The notes beneath the pieces are model-generated. The model saw only the letters and a list, made by a program, of their open reading frames with translations, was not told where the DNA came from and did no database searches. A program made the position numbers and the translations under genes. Below, one piece after another: positions 27,154 through 36,834 of a stretch of DNA of 64,000 nt (position 1 is its first letter; every line of letters starts with the position of its first letter). Source of the stretch: Pelagihabitans pacificus (GTDB taxonomy: Bacteria; Bacteroidota; Bacteroidia; Flavobacteriales; Flavobacteriaceae); the NCBI RefSeq assembly GCF_009371985.2, contig NZ_VIKU02000001.1, positions 124,001-188,000 on the forward strand, written 5' to 3'.

Positions 27154-28572
27154 ATGCTAAAAGGAATGCTCTTCACATTCGGACTTTTGATTGGAGTCAT
27201 TACACAGGCGCAAGAATGTCCACAATTGACCTATCCTATCAATGGGGCTACGGAAGTACCCGTTAACCCGACTATCACTTGGAATTCGGTGAATGGGATT
27301 TTTGGCTATCTTATTTCCTTGGGAACCACTCCCGGTGGAACGGACATATTAAATCAACGATCAGCGGGACTCACCAACTCCTTTACGCCAGAGGTAGGTT
27401 TGCCCGATGGTATACCTATCTACGTAACCATAAGTATGTTCCTCGAAAATCAACAGCTACTGGTTTGCCAGGTAGAGGTATTTACAACTGTCGAGGTTAC
27501 CACCCCCCCAACCTGCACTTCATTGAGCGATCCACCGAACAACGCGACCGGCATCAATGTGGACACTGCAATCCGTTGGAACTATGCCCCGACCGCTACA
27601 GGATATCGTATTACCATCGGAACCACTGTAGGAGGCTCCGAAGTAATCGATGATTTTGACGTCGGCAACGTGCTGGAATATCGACCCCAAGAAGAATTTC
27701 CATTAGATCAGGATATCTATGTAACGATCATACCCTACAACGATATCGGCAGTGCCTCTTCCTGCACCCCTGAACGCTTCACTACCGGCGTACCCACGGT
27801 AGACTGTTCCCTAAACGCTCCCTTGAACGATATCCCGGATATTGTGGGTATCTGTGCTGAAAACCTCCCAACCGTAGTAACCAATGAGGCATTGGCTAGC
27901 GGATTTCGTTGGTTTCAAATAGAAGCTGATGGTTCCGAAACCCTACTTTCGGAAAGTAGGGAGGTCGCACTGGAGGACATAGGAAGATACCGTTCGGAAG
28001 CCTACAATAACGTAAACGAGTTTGGAAGTACGGTCGAATGTAGCAGCTCCAAGGAGTTTCGGGTAGTCTTCTCCAATCCCCCTACTATCAATTCGGTGCA
28101 GGTAATCCGGCAGGCCACGGGCATTCGCATCACCATCGAAGCCAGTGGTGGAGGGGATTATGAATATGCCTTGGATTTTGAAAATGGCCCCTATCAAGAT
28201 AGTCCCGTGTTTGAAAACGTACCCGATGGCGAACGTATGGTATTCGTACGGGACAAATTCGGTTGCGGCACAGCCCAAAGAACGGTAGAAAGAGAGTTGA
28301 CCGCGAAGAACTTTCCGTTGTTCTTTACGCCCAATGGAGATGGTATCAACGATTTTTGGCAGTTTGTGCCACTTGGGGGGAGCGGTGAAATAAATGTAGA
28401 AAAAATCTTTATTTTTGATAGGTACGGGGTACTTTTGGCGCAAATCGATCCCACATCCCAAGGCTGGAACGGTAATTCTAATGGACAACCCTTACCGGAA
28501 TCCGATTATTGGTACCGTGCCATCTCCTTCAGCAATAAGGAAATCAAAGGTCACTTCACCCTAAAAAGATAA
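27154..28572 (+). CDS. T9SS type B secreted protein, paralogue of the preceding gene
   Basis: 472 residues with a signal peptide (MLKGMLFTFGLLIGVITQAQ). Two Ig/Fn3-like modules instead of three, then the same central part (GDYEYALDFENGPYQDS) and the same C-terminal sorting domain (FFTPNGDGINDFWQF ... GHFTLKR). The close match to its upstream neighbour points to tandem duplication with loss or gain of a module. Probably co-transcribed. The next gene is convergent and begins its end one base later. Confidence 0.88.
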   Translation: MLKGMLFTFGLLIGVITQAQECPQLTYPINGATEVPVNPTITWNSVNGIFGYLISLGTTPGGTDILNQRSAGLTNSFTPEVGLPDGIPIYVTISMFLENQQLLVCQVEVFTTVEVTTPPTCTSLSDPPNNATGINVDTAIRWNYAPTATGYRITIGTTVGGSEVIDDFDVGNVLEYRPQEEFPLDQDIYVTIIPYNDIGSASSCTPERFTTGVPTVDCSLNAPLNDIPDIVGICAENLPTVVTNEALASGFRWFQIEADGSETLLSESREVALEDIGRYRSEAYNNVNEFGSTVECSSSKEFRVVFSNPPTINSVQVIRQATGIRITIEASGGGDYEYALDFENGPYQDSPVFENVPDGERMVFVRDKFGCGTAQRTVERELTAKNFPLFFTPNGDGINDFWQFVPLGGSGEINVEKIFIFDRYGVLLAQIDPTSQGWNGNSNGQPLPESDYWYRAISFSNKEIKGHFTLKR

Positions 28573-28573
28573 G

Positions 28574-29263
28574 CTATTGATCTATATATTGAACGATCCG
28601 TATGAGGTCTTCCCTGTTCCCGACATCCATCGTATTCTGTTTTATGAAGGTTTCGATATCCTTATCAAACTTTGAAAAAAAGCGTACCCATTGTTTTTTC
28701 CTACTGGGTATAGGTTGCGCCGGATTAGCTGCTGCCACCAAATAAAACTGATCTTTTAGGCGTTTGAAGGTGGGCGGTTTATACGTATCAAAACTCGTGC
28801 GTTGCTTTACCTCGGGAGCAAGGATAATGCGTTCCTTCAGCCATAGGGATACATTGGTACCCCGATGAACAAGCACAAAATACCCGTTTTTAACCTCATT
28901 CTTATCCTTAAAACGCAGATACTGATAGGTTTTACCAGTTCCGGTGAAATGAACGGGCGTATCCAAGAAGTCACCTAAATAATGCATTTCCCCCTTCTTC
29001 TTAATTTCCATACGATCTAAATAGGCATTGTATCGAAGGAAATCCACTTTCGATTTGGTTCCGAGTTTCGCGGGAAGTACCTCCTCATTAATATACACCG
29101 TTCCCTTATAACCGGCATCTGAATAAGAGATGATTTTTCCGGGAACGTAGGGAAAACGATCGTTTCTTCGGTTCAGTAAGTCTTGGGAATGTAGTGTATG
29201 GCTGAACAATGCGGACAGGAGACAGACCACAATCACTCCATTATACCCTCTTTTATTCTTCAT
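28574..29263 (-). CDS. secreted protein of unknown function
   Basis: 229 residues from an ATG at 29263 (MKNKRGYNG) with a signal peptide to about residue 26 (LHSQ). A TTG two codons earlier is possible. The mature part is basic and mixed alpha/beta, with DLLNRRNDRFPYVPGKI at the front and a lysine-rich middle (IKKKGEMHYLGDFLD). I do not recognise a family. It is convergent to the T9SS pair and has no same-strand neighbour, so context gives no role. Confidence 0.7.
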   Translation of the reverse strand: MKNKRGYNGVIVVCLLSALFSHTLHSQDLLNRRNDRFPYVPGKIISYSDAGYKGTVYINEEVLPAKLGTKSKVDFLRYNAYLDRMEIKKKGEMHYLGDFLDTPVHFTGTGKTYQYLRFKDKNEVKNGYFVLVHRGTNVSLWLKERIILAPEVKQRTSFDTYKPPTFKRLKDQFYLVAAANPAQPIPSRKKQWVRFFSKFDKDIETFIKQNTMDVGNREDLIRIVQYIDQ

Positions 29264-29432
29264 AGGCAAAGAGTTAATTGGTATACGTTTTGATTTTTAA
29301 CTGTACTTCTAGTCTGTCTCGTATTGAAGATACGCATTCTATTCGAAAATGGCGAGGGTTGAGTCCGAAGTTAACCCAAATCGTGGTTCCCAATTAATCC
29401 AAGTCCCCTATCCAAAGCACGGGTGCTTTTTG

Positions 29433-29440
29433 TATTTTTG
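29433..29440 (+). promoter_or_regulatory. candidate -7 box for uvrB
   Basis: TATTTTTG fits TAnnTTTG, 39 bases before the uvrB ATG at 29480. No TTG at a good distance upstream. Confidence 0.35.
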
Positions 29441-29479
29441 GGGCGTTGGATAATAATTTTTAATCATAGCAGAGGTATT

Positions 29480-31468
29480 ATGAAATTCAAGGTCGTCTCA
29501 GAATTCGAACCTACGGGGGACCAGCCGGAAGCCATCAAACAATTGGTGGATGGTATCGAGGACGGGGAAAGGTACCAAACCCTTCTGGGAGTCACCGGAT
29601 CCGGTAAGACCTTTACGGTCGCCAATGTGGTGGAACAGACTCAAAGACCCACGCTGGTATTAGCTCATAATAAGACGTTGGCCGCCCAACTCTACTCCGA
29701 ATTCAAGCAGTTTTTTCCGGAAAACGCGGTAGAATATTTCGTTTCTTATTACGATTATTACCAACCGGAGGCTTTTATCCCTACTTCCGGACTCTATATC
29801 GAAAAAGATCTTTCGATTAATGAGGATATCGAAAAACTGCGTCTGAGTACAACTTCCTCACTTTTATCGGGTCGTAGGGATGTGTTGGTCGTGGCATCGG
29901 TCTCTTGTCTGTATGGTATTGGAAACCCTATCGAATTTCAGAAAAATGTCATCAGCATAAAAAAAGACCAGGTCATCGCACGAACAAAATTCCTGCACCA
30001 ACTGGTACAAGGTCTTTACTCAAGGACCACAGCAGACTTTCGAAATGGAAATTTCAGGGTGAAGGGCGACGTGGTGGACGTATTTCCAGGCTACGCCGAT
30101 CATGCGTTCAGAATTCATTTTTTTGGGGACGAAGTAGAGGAAATAGAGGCATTTGATCCCTTTAACAACAATGTGATCGAGGTTTACGAGAGTCTCAACA
30201 TCTATCCGGCGAACATGTTCGTGACCTCCCAAGAGGTCTTGCAGAATGCCATACACCAAATTCAGGATGACTTGGTAAAACAAGTAGATTACTTCAAGGA
30301 GATAGGGAAACCTCTGGAGGCCAAGCGGCTTGAGGAAAGAACGAATTTTGATTTGGAGATGATTCGTGAATTAGGGTATTGTTCGGGAATCGAAAACTAC
30401 TCTCGCTATCTTGACGGCCGGGCTCCCGGAACCCGTCCCTTCTGTTTGTTGGATTACTTTCCCGACGACTATTTAATGATTATTGATGAGAGCCATGTTA
30501 CCATTCCCCAAGTACACGCCATGTACGGTGGGGACCGCTCAAGAAAGGTGAATCTGGTGGATTACGGATTTCGATTACCTGCGGCCATGGACAACCGCCC
30601 CTTGAAATTCGAGGAATTCGAGGCATTACAGAACCAAGTCATTTATGTAAGTGCAACACCCGCGGATTATGAGCTCAAACTAAGCGAAGGTGTCTACGCG
30701 GAACAGGTGATTCGCCCAACCGGACTCTTAGATCCGATAATCGAAGTACGGCCCAGTTTGAACCAAATAGACGACTTGGTAGAAGAAATACAGCAACGGG
30801 TCGAAAAAGATGAACGCACCTTAGTGACGACCTTGACCAAACGGATGGCGGAAGAATTGGCGAAATATTTGGATAGAATCAATATACGTTGCCGTTATAT
30901 TCACAGCGATGTCGATACGTTGGAACGGGTCGAAATCATGCAAGATCTTCGCAAAGGAATTTTCGATGTTTTGATAGGGGTGAATCTACTGCGGGAGGGA
31001 CTCGATTTGCCAGAGGTTTCCCTTGTTGCCATTTTGGACGCGGACAAAGAAGGTTTTTTGAGGAGCAACCGTTCGTTGACCCAAACCGTTGGAAGGGCTG
31101 CAAGACACCTTAACGGAAAAGCGATCATGTACGCCGATACGATTACCGAGAGTATGAGAAAGACAATCGATGAAACCACCTACCGAAGAGAGAAGCAGAT
31201 CGCCTATAATCACGAGCACAATATTACACCAATGGCATTGAATAAAAGCTTGGATAGTGCGCTCGCCAAGAACTCGGTTTCGACCTATCATTATCAAAAA
31301 GAGGAACTACGCGCCGCGGAACCAGATCTTGAATATTTGACTAAGGAACAAATAGAAAAACTAATTCGGGAAAAAAGAAAATCAATGGAGAAAGCAGCCA
31401 AAGAATTGGATTTTATGCTCGCTGCAAAATTACGCGACGAAATAAAAATATTGCAAGATCAGGAGTGA
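29480..31468 (+). CDS. uvrB: excinuclease ABC subunit B (UvrB)
   Basis: DNA damage recognition helicase of nucleotide excision repair, partner of UvrA and UvrC. 662 residues from the ATG at 29480 (MKFKVVSEFEPTGDQPEAI), close to the family length. Landmarks are Walker A GVTGSGKT, the beta-hairpin YYDYYQPEAFIP, the DESH box, helicase motifs GVNLLREGLDLPEVSLVAILDADKEGFLRS and QTVGRAARH, and the C-terminal UVR domain that contacts UvrC. The frame opens further upstream at 29423, but that extension is not family-like. Confidence 0.97.
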   Translation: MKFKVVSEFEPTGDQPEAIKQLVDGIEDGERYQTLLGVTGSGKTFTVANVVEQTQRPTLVLAHNKTLAAQLYSEFKQFFPENAVEYFVSYYDYYQPEAFIPTSGLYIEKDLSINEDIEKLRLSTTSSLLSGRRDVLVVASVSCLYGIGNPIEFQKNVISIKKDQVIARTKFLHQLVQGLYSRTTADFRNGNFRVKGDVVDVFPGYADHAFRIHFFGDEVEEIEAFDPFNNNVIEVYESLNIYPANMFVTSQEVLQNAIHQIQDDLVKQVDYFKEIGKPLEAKRLEERTNFDLEMIRELGYCSGIENYSRYLDGRAPGTRPFCLLDYFPDDYLMIIDESHVTIPQVHAMYGGDRSRKVNLVDYGFRLPAAMDNRPLKFEEFEALQNQVIYVSATPADYELKLSEGVYAEQVIRPTGLLDPIIEVRPSLNQIDDLVEEIQQRVEKDERTLVTTLTKRMAEELAKYLDRINIRCRYIHSDVDTLERVEIMQDLRKGIFDVLIGVNLLREGLDLPEVSLVAILDADKEGFLRSNRSLTQTVGRAARHLNGKAIMYADTITESMRKTIDETTYRREKQIAYNHEHNITPMALNKSLDSALAKNSVSTYHYQKEELRAAEPDLEYLTKEQIEKLIREKRKSMEKAAKELDFMLAAKLRDEIKILQDQE

Positions 31469-31481
31469 AAACACTCCTTTA
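31462..31481 (+). terminator. short hairpin overlapping the uvrB stop codon
   Basis: AGGAGTG (31462-31468) pairs with CACTCCT (31473-31479) around an AAAA loop and is followed by TT. The stem contains the stop codon. A longer T run comes later (31490-31495). Plausible but weak. Confidence 0.45.
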
Positions 31482-31684
31482 CATGCCGTTTTTTATAAGT
31501 TGGAAGCTTAAAATTATATAACTAAAAACAATAAGCTGATTATTAGATAATTGAAAATAAATTTTAGACAAGTCTAAAATGACGTTTTTACTCATTTGGA
31601 GCAGAATTAACACGAAATAAGGAACTTCTTCCCTCTTATTGCAAAGATATAAAACAAGGCCGTGAACAGCGAAAAACCAACCCC

Positions 31685-33943
31685 ATGAAGACCCTAAGGA
31701 AAATCTCAAAGTTCATCGGATTTTTTCTTTTGTTGCTCCTTTTGGGCCTCGTGATTTGGGCAGTGATTTATTTAAATTATACAGTGTACGATGTAAAGGT
31801 CGAAGAGGAAACTTTTGCCGATATTCGGACCAAAGGGCAAATTGATTCCTTAGCCAAAGATTTGGTCTCTCAAATGAGCTTGGATGAAAAAGTAGATCAA
31901 ATGACCGGAGAGGGTACCTTTAATGTTTACTCCAAATTTTTGACCAATATCTTTGTTGCCAAAAAGTTTCCCCACATTCATAGTGGAAGAAACGAACGCC
32001 TTGGGATTCCACCTTTTGTTTTTTCCGACGGCCCTCGTGGCGCAGTGGTCGGCAAGGGTAATACCTGTTTTCCCGTGGCCATTGCAAGAGCCGCCAGTTG
32101 GGATATTTCCCTTGAGGCACGTGTGGCAGACGTAGTAGGTATGGAAATAAGGGCAAATGGCGCCAATTACAGCGGCTCTCCCTGCATCAACATCCTTAGG
32201 CATCCCGGTTGGGGGCGTGCGCAGGAGTCCTACGGGGAAGATCCTTTTCTATCCGGCGAATTGGGAAAGGCCTACACCAAGAACCTGCAACGGCATAATG
32301 TCATGTCGACACCAAAGCACTTTGCGGTCAATAATGTCGAAAATGCCCGTTTTTATATCGATGCCACCATGGACGAAAGAACGCTACGGGAAGTATATCT
32401 ACCACAATTCAAAAAGGTAGTGCAGGAAGGCAAGGCTGCGTCGGTCATGAGTGCGTATAACCGATTTAGGGGAGAATATTGTGGACACAACAAATACTTA
32501 TTGGAGAAAATCCTTCGTGAAGACTGGGGGTTTGAAGGTTTCGTCAGTTCCGATTGGCTTTGGGGATTGCGTGAAGGGGTAAAAGGAGTGCGAGCAGGAA
32601 TGGATGTAGAGATGCCCGTAAATTCAGTTTACCGAAACACCATCCAACAGGCACTAAATGATGGGAATATAAGCGAGAAACGCATCGATACCATGGTTAC
32701 CCGAATTCTACGCACCAAGCTTACTTATGCGCTGGCAAAAGACCCTATGAAGTACACCGAAGAGGTCAAGGCAGCGGAAAAGAATGTAGCGTTGGCTATG
32801 GAAGTTGCCGAAAAAGGCATGGTACTTTTAAAAAATGAGTCCCTGTTGCCCCTTTCCGCGCGAGGCAAAAAAATAGCGGTCATAGGTCGCATCGCCGACC
32901 TGGAAAACACCGGTGACGAAGGCAGTAGCAACGTGAATGCACCCTACGTCGTCACCCCCTACCGGGGCATCCGGGCATTTGTTGAAAAGAATGGTGGAAC
33001 AGTTTCGTTTTCCGATGGCGCGGACCTCGAGGAGGCCAAGAAAAAAGCTGCGGAGGCAGATGCCGTTGTGATCCTTGCGGGATATACCAAAAAGGACGAA
33101 GGGGAATATATCGTAATCGATCCCGATTCACAAAAAGGGTTAAAGGCGGAAGAGGTTAGCGGAGGCCGTGGCGGAGACCGGTTCGAGTTGACCTTATCGA
33201 CAGACGATGAAGCGATGATCAAGGCGCTGGCAGCAGCGAATTCGAATACCGTAGTGGCGATCGTGGCAGGGAGTGCCGTTATTATGGAGAATTGGAAAAA
33301 TGAGGTTCCCACAATACTGTACGCCTGGTACGCGGGTATGGAAGGCGGTAACGCACTTGCCAACGTCTTATTCGGTAAGGTCAATCCAAGCGGCAAGCTT
33401 CCCTTCATAATCCCCGAACGAAAATCGGACCTACCGGAATTCGACCCTTTCGCCGAATCACTTGAATATGGGTATTATCACGGGTATACACTTTTTGATA
33501 AGAAAGGGTCCAAAACCGCGTATCCCTTTGGATATGGTCTAAGCTATACACAGTTTGCCTACGACAGCCTAAGGGTGAATACCCCCAATGCAAAGGAGGT
33601 CGACAGCCTTTCGGTTTCGGTAACGATTTCCAATATCGGTGAGCGGGACGGTGAGGAAATAGTGCAGGCCTATGTAGGTTTTGCCAATTCAAACATCGAC
33701 AGGCCGGTCAAGATATTGAGGGCCTTTAAAAAAATACCTTTGAAAAAAGGGGAAAGCAAGGAAGTTGAGCTGAAGGTGGCGACCAAGGACTTGGCCTATT
33801 ATAGCGAGGGCGAAAACACCTGGAAAATCGAGGAGATGGTTCATGAGCTCTATGTCGGGAGTTCTTCAGCATCTGTAGATTTACTCAAAACATCTTTTCT
33901 TTATGGAAATCCCATGGGGACTGAAAACATTGAAAATCAATGA
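31685..33943 (+). CDS. bglX: glycoside hydrolase family 3 beta-glucosidase
   Basis: 752 residues. An N-terminal hydrophobic segment (10-30) acts as a signal or anchor. The (beta/alpha)8 domain includes SDGPRG, KHFAVNN and the nucleophile region FVSSDW with Asp290. The second domain carries VIVAGSAVIMENW, and the C-terminal Fn3-like domain is present (VSVTISNIGERDGEEIVQAYVG). It hydrolyses beta-glucosides such as laminari- or cello-oligosaccharides. A GH16 enzyme is found elsewhere in the window. It overlaps the next gene by ATGA, so the two are translated together. Confidence 0.94.
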   Translation: MKTLRKISKFIGFFLLLLLLGLVIWAVIYLNYTVYDVKVEEETFADIRTKGQIDSLAKDLVSQMSLDEKVDQMTGEGTFNVYSKFLTNIFVAKKFPHIHSGRNERLGIPPFVFSDGPRGAVVGKGNTCFPVAIARAASWDISLEARVADVVGMEIRANGANYSGSPCINILRHPGWGRAQESYGEDPFLSGELGKAYTKNLQRHNVMSTPKHFAVNNVENARFYIDATMDERTLREVYLPQFKKVVQEGKAASVMSAYNRFRGEYCGHNKYLLEKILREDWGFEGFVSSDWLWGLREGVKGVRAGMDVEMPVNSVYRNTIQQALNDGNISEKRIDTMVTRILRTKLTYALAKDPMKYTEEVKAAEKNVALAMEVAEKGMVLLKNESLLPLSARGKKIAVIGRIADLENTGDEGSSNVNAPYVVTPYRGIRAFVEKNGGTVSFSDGADLEEAKKKAAEADAVVILAGYTKKDEGEYIVIDPDSQKGLKAEEVSGGRGGDRFELTLSTDDEAMIKALAAANSNTVVAIVAGSAVIMENWKNEVPTILYAWYAGMEGGNALANVLFGKVNPSGKLPFIIPERKSDLPEFDPFAESLEYGYYHGYTLFDKKGSKTAYPFGYGLSYTQFAYDSLRVNTPNAKEVDSLSVSVTISNIGERDGEEIVQAYVGFANSNIDRPVKILRAFKKIPLKKGESKEVELKVATKDLAYYSEGENTWKIEEMVHELYVGSSSASVDLLKTSFLYGNPMGTENIENQ

Positions 33944-35475
33944 TAGCCCTTCGTAACACCAGCCTATTATTTGTTACGGCCATACTGTTCCTTTTGAGCC
34001 ATGCGGTACACACGCAGTCTTTGTCCAAGGAAGCAATTGAACGTGCCGCCGTCGATAAATTTTCCGACGCCGTCTTCGAATTGAAGTCCTTCCTTGAGAT
34101 TCCCAACGACGGTCATTTTCCCCAACAGGTCGAAGCCAATTTGAGATGGTGCCAACAAACTTTTGACGAACTTGGTTTTGAAACTCAAATTATTACAACC
34201 GAAGGCGCCCCTCTGCTCCTTGCCGAGAAAAAAAATCATACCTCTGAGAAGACAGTCCTTTTTTATTTACAAATTGACGGACAGCCGGCGGATAGTACCG
34301 AATGGGATCAACCGAATCCGTTCCAGGCAGTATTGAAAAAGAAGGAAGGCACCAACTGGAAATTGTTGGATTTCGAGAAACTAAGAAACGAATACGACCC
34401 GGATTGGAGGATTTTTGCCCGCTCTGCGTCAGACTCCAAAGGACCCGCGATGTCCTTCATCAGTGCATTACAGGTCATGCAGGAACTAAATCGGAAACCC
34501 GGCTTCAACGTCAAGGTCATTATGGATTATCAGGAAGAAATGGGCTCTCCCCACCTTGCCAAAGCCGTTACCGACCATCAAGGACTACTCATAGCGGACA
34601 TGCTTTTGATTATGGATGGCACCCGTCATTTATCAAACCTACCCACCCTTACCTATGGTGCCAGAGGAATCGCAACCGCCACCATCAGGTTCTTTGGGGC
34701 GAGATACCCCCTACATAGCGGTCAATATGGCAACTTTGCACCCAACCCTATTTTTGAAGCCTCCAAAGTATTGGGTAGTTTAAAAGATAAAAACGGTAAG
34801 GTAACCCTGCCCGGCTTTTATGACGGAATAGAACTATCGGCTGCTGAAAAAGAAGTCCTAAACGATATTCCTGAAAATCTGGACAGTATCAAGTTACAAC
34901 TGGGTATCGCCAAACCTGATGCGATCGGCGATAGTTATCAAGAGTCCTTACAGTATCCCTCACTCAATATCAGGGGACTGCGTTCGGCATGGGTAGGCGA
35001 TGAGGTACGGACTATCATACCTTCAGAGGTGATTGCCGAAATTGATATGCGATTGGTCCCGGAATCTGACGGAATTCACCTTATGGAACTTCTGAAGGCC
35101 CACATCAAAGATTGTGGATACCATCTGATCAGTTCGACTCCCACCGAAGAAGAGCGGAAAACCTATTCCAAAATGGCTTCGTTTCAATATCGGGTCGGGT
35201 CGGCACCCTTCAGAACATCGATCGATTCCCCGACCGGATTATTTTTAAAAAAGGCTTTGGCCAAAGTCTTTGGAGATCAAGTAGTGAACATGCGTACTAC
35301 TGGGGGATCTCAGCCCATAGCACCCTTTATCGAAACGTTAGGGATCCCTGCCGTTTCCGTGCGAATTCCAAATCCCGACAACAATATCCATGGACCCAAT
35401 GAGAACATCCGTTTAGGAAATTTTATGGAAGGCATCATCACCTGTCTCGCAATTCTGGATGAGCCCTTCGACTAA
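33940..35475 (+). CDS. M20 family metallopeptidase (exported dipeptidase-like)
   Basis: 511 residues with a signal peptide (to about residue 24). M20 hallmarks: the first metal region reads FYLQIDGQPAD where the usual HxD His is replaced by Gln (LQIDGQ). SASDSKGPAM holds the bridging Asp, and YQEEMGSPH the Glu pair. The end has TTGGSQPIAPF and NNIHGPNEN with a metal His. Members split di- and tripeptides or N-acyl amino acids. The loss of the first His is common in a subgroup and could change the metal site. Start overlaps the GH3 stop (ATGA). Confidence 0.88.
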   Translation: MIALRNTSLLFVTAILFLLSHAVHTQSLSKEAIERAAVDKFSDAVFELKSFLEIPNDGHFPQQVEANLRWCQQTFDELGFETQIITTEGAPLLLAEKKNHTSEKTVLFYLQIDGQPADSTEWDQPNPFQAVLKKKEGTNWKLLDFEKLRNEYDPDWRIFARSASDSKGPAMSFISALQVMQELNRKPGFNVKVIMDYQEEMGSPHLAKAVTDHQGLLIADMLLIMDGTRHLSNLPTLTYGARGIATATIRFFGARYPLHSGQYGNFAPNPIFEASKVLGSLKDKNGKVTLPGFYDGIELSAAEKEVLNDIPENLDSIKLQLGIAKPDAIGDSYQESLQYPSLNIRGLRSAWVGDEVRTIIPSEVIAEIDMRLVPESDGIHLMELLKAHIKDCGYHLISSTPTEEERKTYSKMASFQYRVGSAPFRTSIDSPTGLFLKKALAKVFGDQVVNMRTTGGSQPIAPFIETLGIPAVSVRIPNPDNNIHGPNENIRLGNFMEGIITCLAILDEPFD

Positions 35476-35527
35476 ATACCGCAGAAGTTTTCAAGAGATC
35501 CCTGGAGAAGGCAGAATCAATCCTTCC

Positions 35528-35563
35528 AAAAAAAAGCGCCCCGACCAAACGGTCGAGACGCTT
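35528..35563 (-). terminator. rho-independent terminator after the Hsp20 gene
   Basis: On the minus strand a 13-pair stem (35551-35563 with 35534-35546, two G-U pairs) with a 4-base loop is followed by a run of eight or nine T. It lies about 70 bases after the hsp20 stop. Confidence 0.85.
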
Positions 35564-35634
35564 CCTAACTAACCAACTAAACCAACCATTATGAACTCCA
35601 CCGAGAGGTGGAAACTCACAATTTTCTTAATCCA

Positions 35635-36057
35635 TTAGGACAACTCTATCATTCTCTTTGGCTTTGGCAGTGCTTCCTCTTTCTTGGGTAGGGCCACTGT
35701 CAAGATACCATCCTCATATTTGGCATCAATTTTATCAACATCGATGGTTTCGGGCAACGTAAAAGATCGAGTAAAGGCGCTATGGGTAAACTCCCTTCGC
35801 GTGTAATTTTCCGCTTCTTTTTTCTCTTCGTGCTTCACCTCGTACGACACGGTAAGAACATCGTTATCGATTTCGATATTGAAGTCATCCTTTTTTCTAC
35901 CGGGTGCTGCAAGCTCCAGCGCAAAATCTTTTTCGCCTTCCTTGATATTGACCGCGGGAAGGTCTCCATTAAAGTTTTCCATTCCACCAAACCAATCTGG
36001 TTTAAATATTTCATTCATCAAGGATGGGAATAACATATTGTTTCTTTTGACTAACAT
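35635..36057 (-). CDS. small heat shock protein, Hsp20/alpha-crystallin family
   Basis: 140 residues. ATP-independent chaperone that holds unfolding proteins. The alpha-crystallin domain spans about 35-135, with DFNIEIDNDVLTVSYEVK and the family GILTVALPK near the end, followed by an I-x-L-like tail (MIELS). It has its own terminator. The 243 bases upstream (36058-36300) are AT-rich with no gene. I could not identify a CIRCE or other heat-shock operator there. Confidence 0.95.
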   Translation of the reverse strand: MLVKRNNMLFPSLMNEIFKPDWFGGMENFNGDLPAVNIKEGEKDFALELAAPGRKKDDFNIEIDNDVLTVSYEVKHEEKKEAENYTRREFTHSAFTRSFTLPETIDVDKIDAKYEDGILTVALPKKEEALPKPKRMIELS

Positions 36058-36300
36058 GATGTATACTTTTTAATTAAACATTTTCGATTTCGTATATTCA
36101 ATAGGCAAAAGACATACCAATAGTAAAAAGTGTCATTTTGGCGTGTTTTTAAGAGGCGATACTGCCTTTTTGACGGTGTACTGTTGTTTTTCAACGCAGA
36201 TTTTGACCATTGCCTACCGTAGGAGCGAGAAATCCAAGGGAAAAACTACTAAAATAACGCGAAAGAAGACTTGAACGTTTGGGCTTCGAGAGAACAAGCT

Positions 36301-36702
36301 CTAATTGTAATGTGCTTTAAAAATATCGATCAGTACCTCGGGTGGTACAATTTTATCGGGATATCGATGCATCAGGGTAAGCACCTGTTCGATGGCAGAT
36401 GGCGGAAGTCCCATTCCAAGCCCTATATTATGTAGACGACTTACTTCTATTTCGAGCTGTCTTCGGTCTACGTTCATGAGCAATACCAATCGATGGAAAT
36501 GGATGATACGGTCGGCCTGGGTCTTCGGAATCACATGTTCGACCTCGATTTCGAAAAGCGAATCGAAGGTTTTCCTATCAACACCCAAATGGGAAGCGAC
36601 GCCCAACAAAAAGTTGTACTCGGGATCTCCTACCACCTTGTCGATTTTGGCAAAAGCAATCATTTCCGAGAGAATACTCAACTTTTCTTTATATGTACTC
36701 AT
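36301..36702 (-). CDS. TerB-like helical protein
   Basis: 133 residues from the ATG at 36702 (MSTYKEKLSILSEMIAFAKIDKVV). The frame extends to 36762, but that part is not family-like. All-helical, with an N-terminal pattern like the TerB fold (AFAKIDKVVGDPEYNFLLGVASHLGV). Family members are cytoplasmic or membrane-associated and often of unknown role; tellurite resistance should not be assumed. Divergent from the DUF1456 gene. Confidence 0.75.
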   Translation of the reverse strand: MSTYKEKLSILSEMIAFAKIDKVVGDPEYNFLLGVASHLGVDRKTFDSLFEIEVEHVIPKTQADRIIHFHRLVLLMNVDRRQLEIEVSRLHNIGLGMGLPPSAIEQVLTLMHRYPDKIVPPEVLIDIFKAHYN

Positions 36703-36834
36703 GGTTGATGGGATTAAAGGATGAGTCCCATAATTACTTTTATATAACTCCTTAAAACCCAATTTCGTATAAAGAGGGGAATTCAGCTTTGGAGGGGATA
36801 GGTAATTTGTAATACCTTTCCAAAAACAAATGGT

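Noticed and set aside
25392-28572. Repeated sequence in the T9SS pair as a DNA repeat or CRISPR
   Set aside because: The similarity is at protein level in tandem paralogues with long, uneven spacing.
36301-36702. Naming the TerB-like gene as excinuclease or tellurite resistance
   Set aside because: The protein has neither UvrB motifs nor evidence for tellurite resistance; only the helical fold resemblance is supported.
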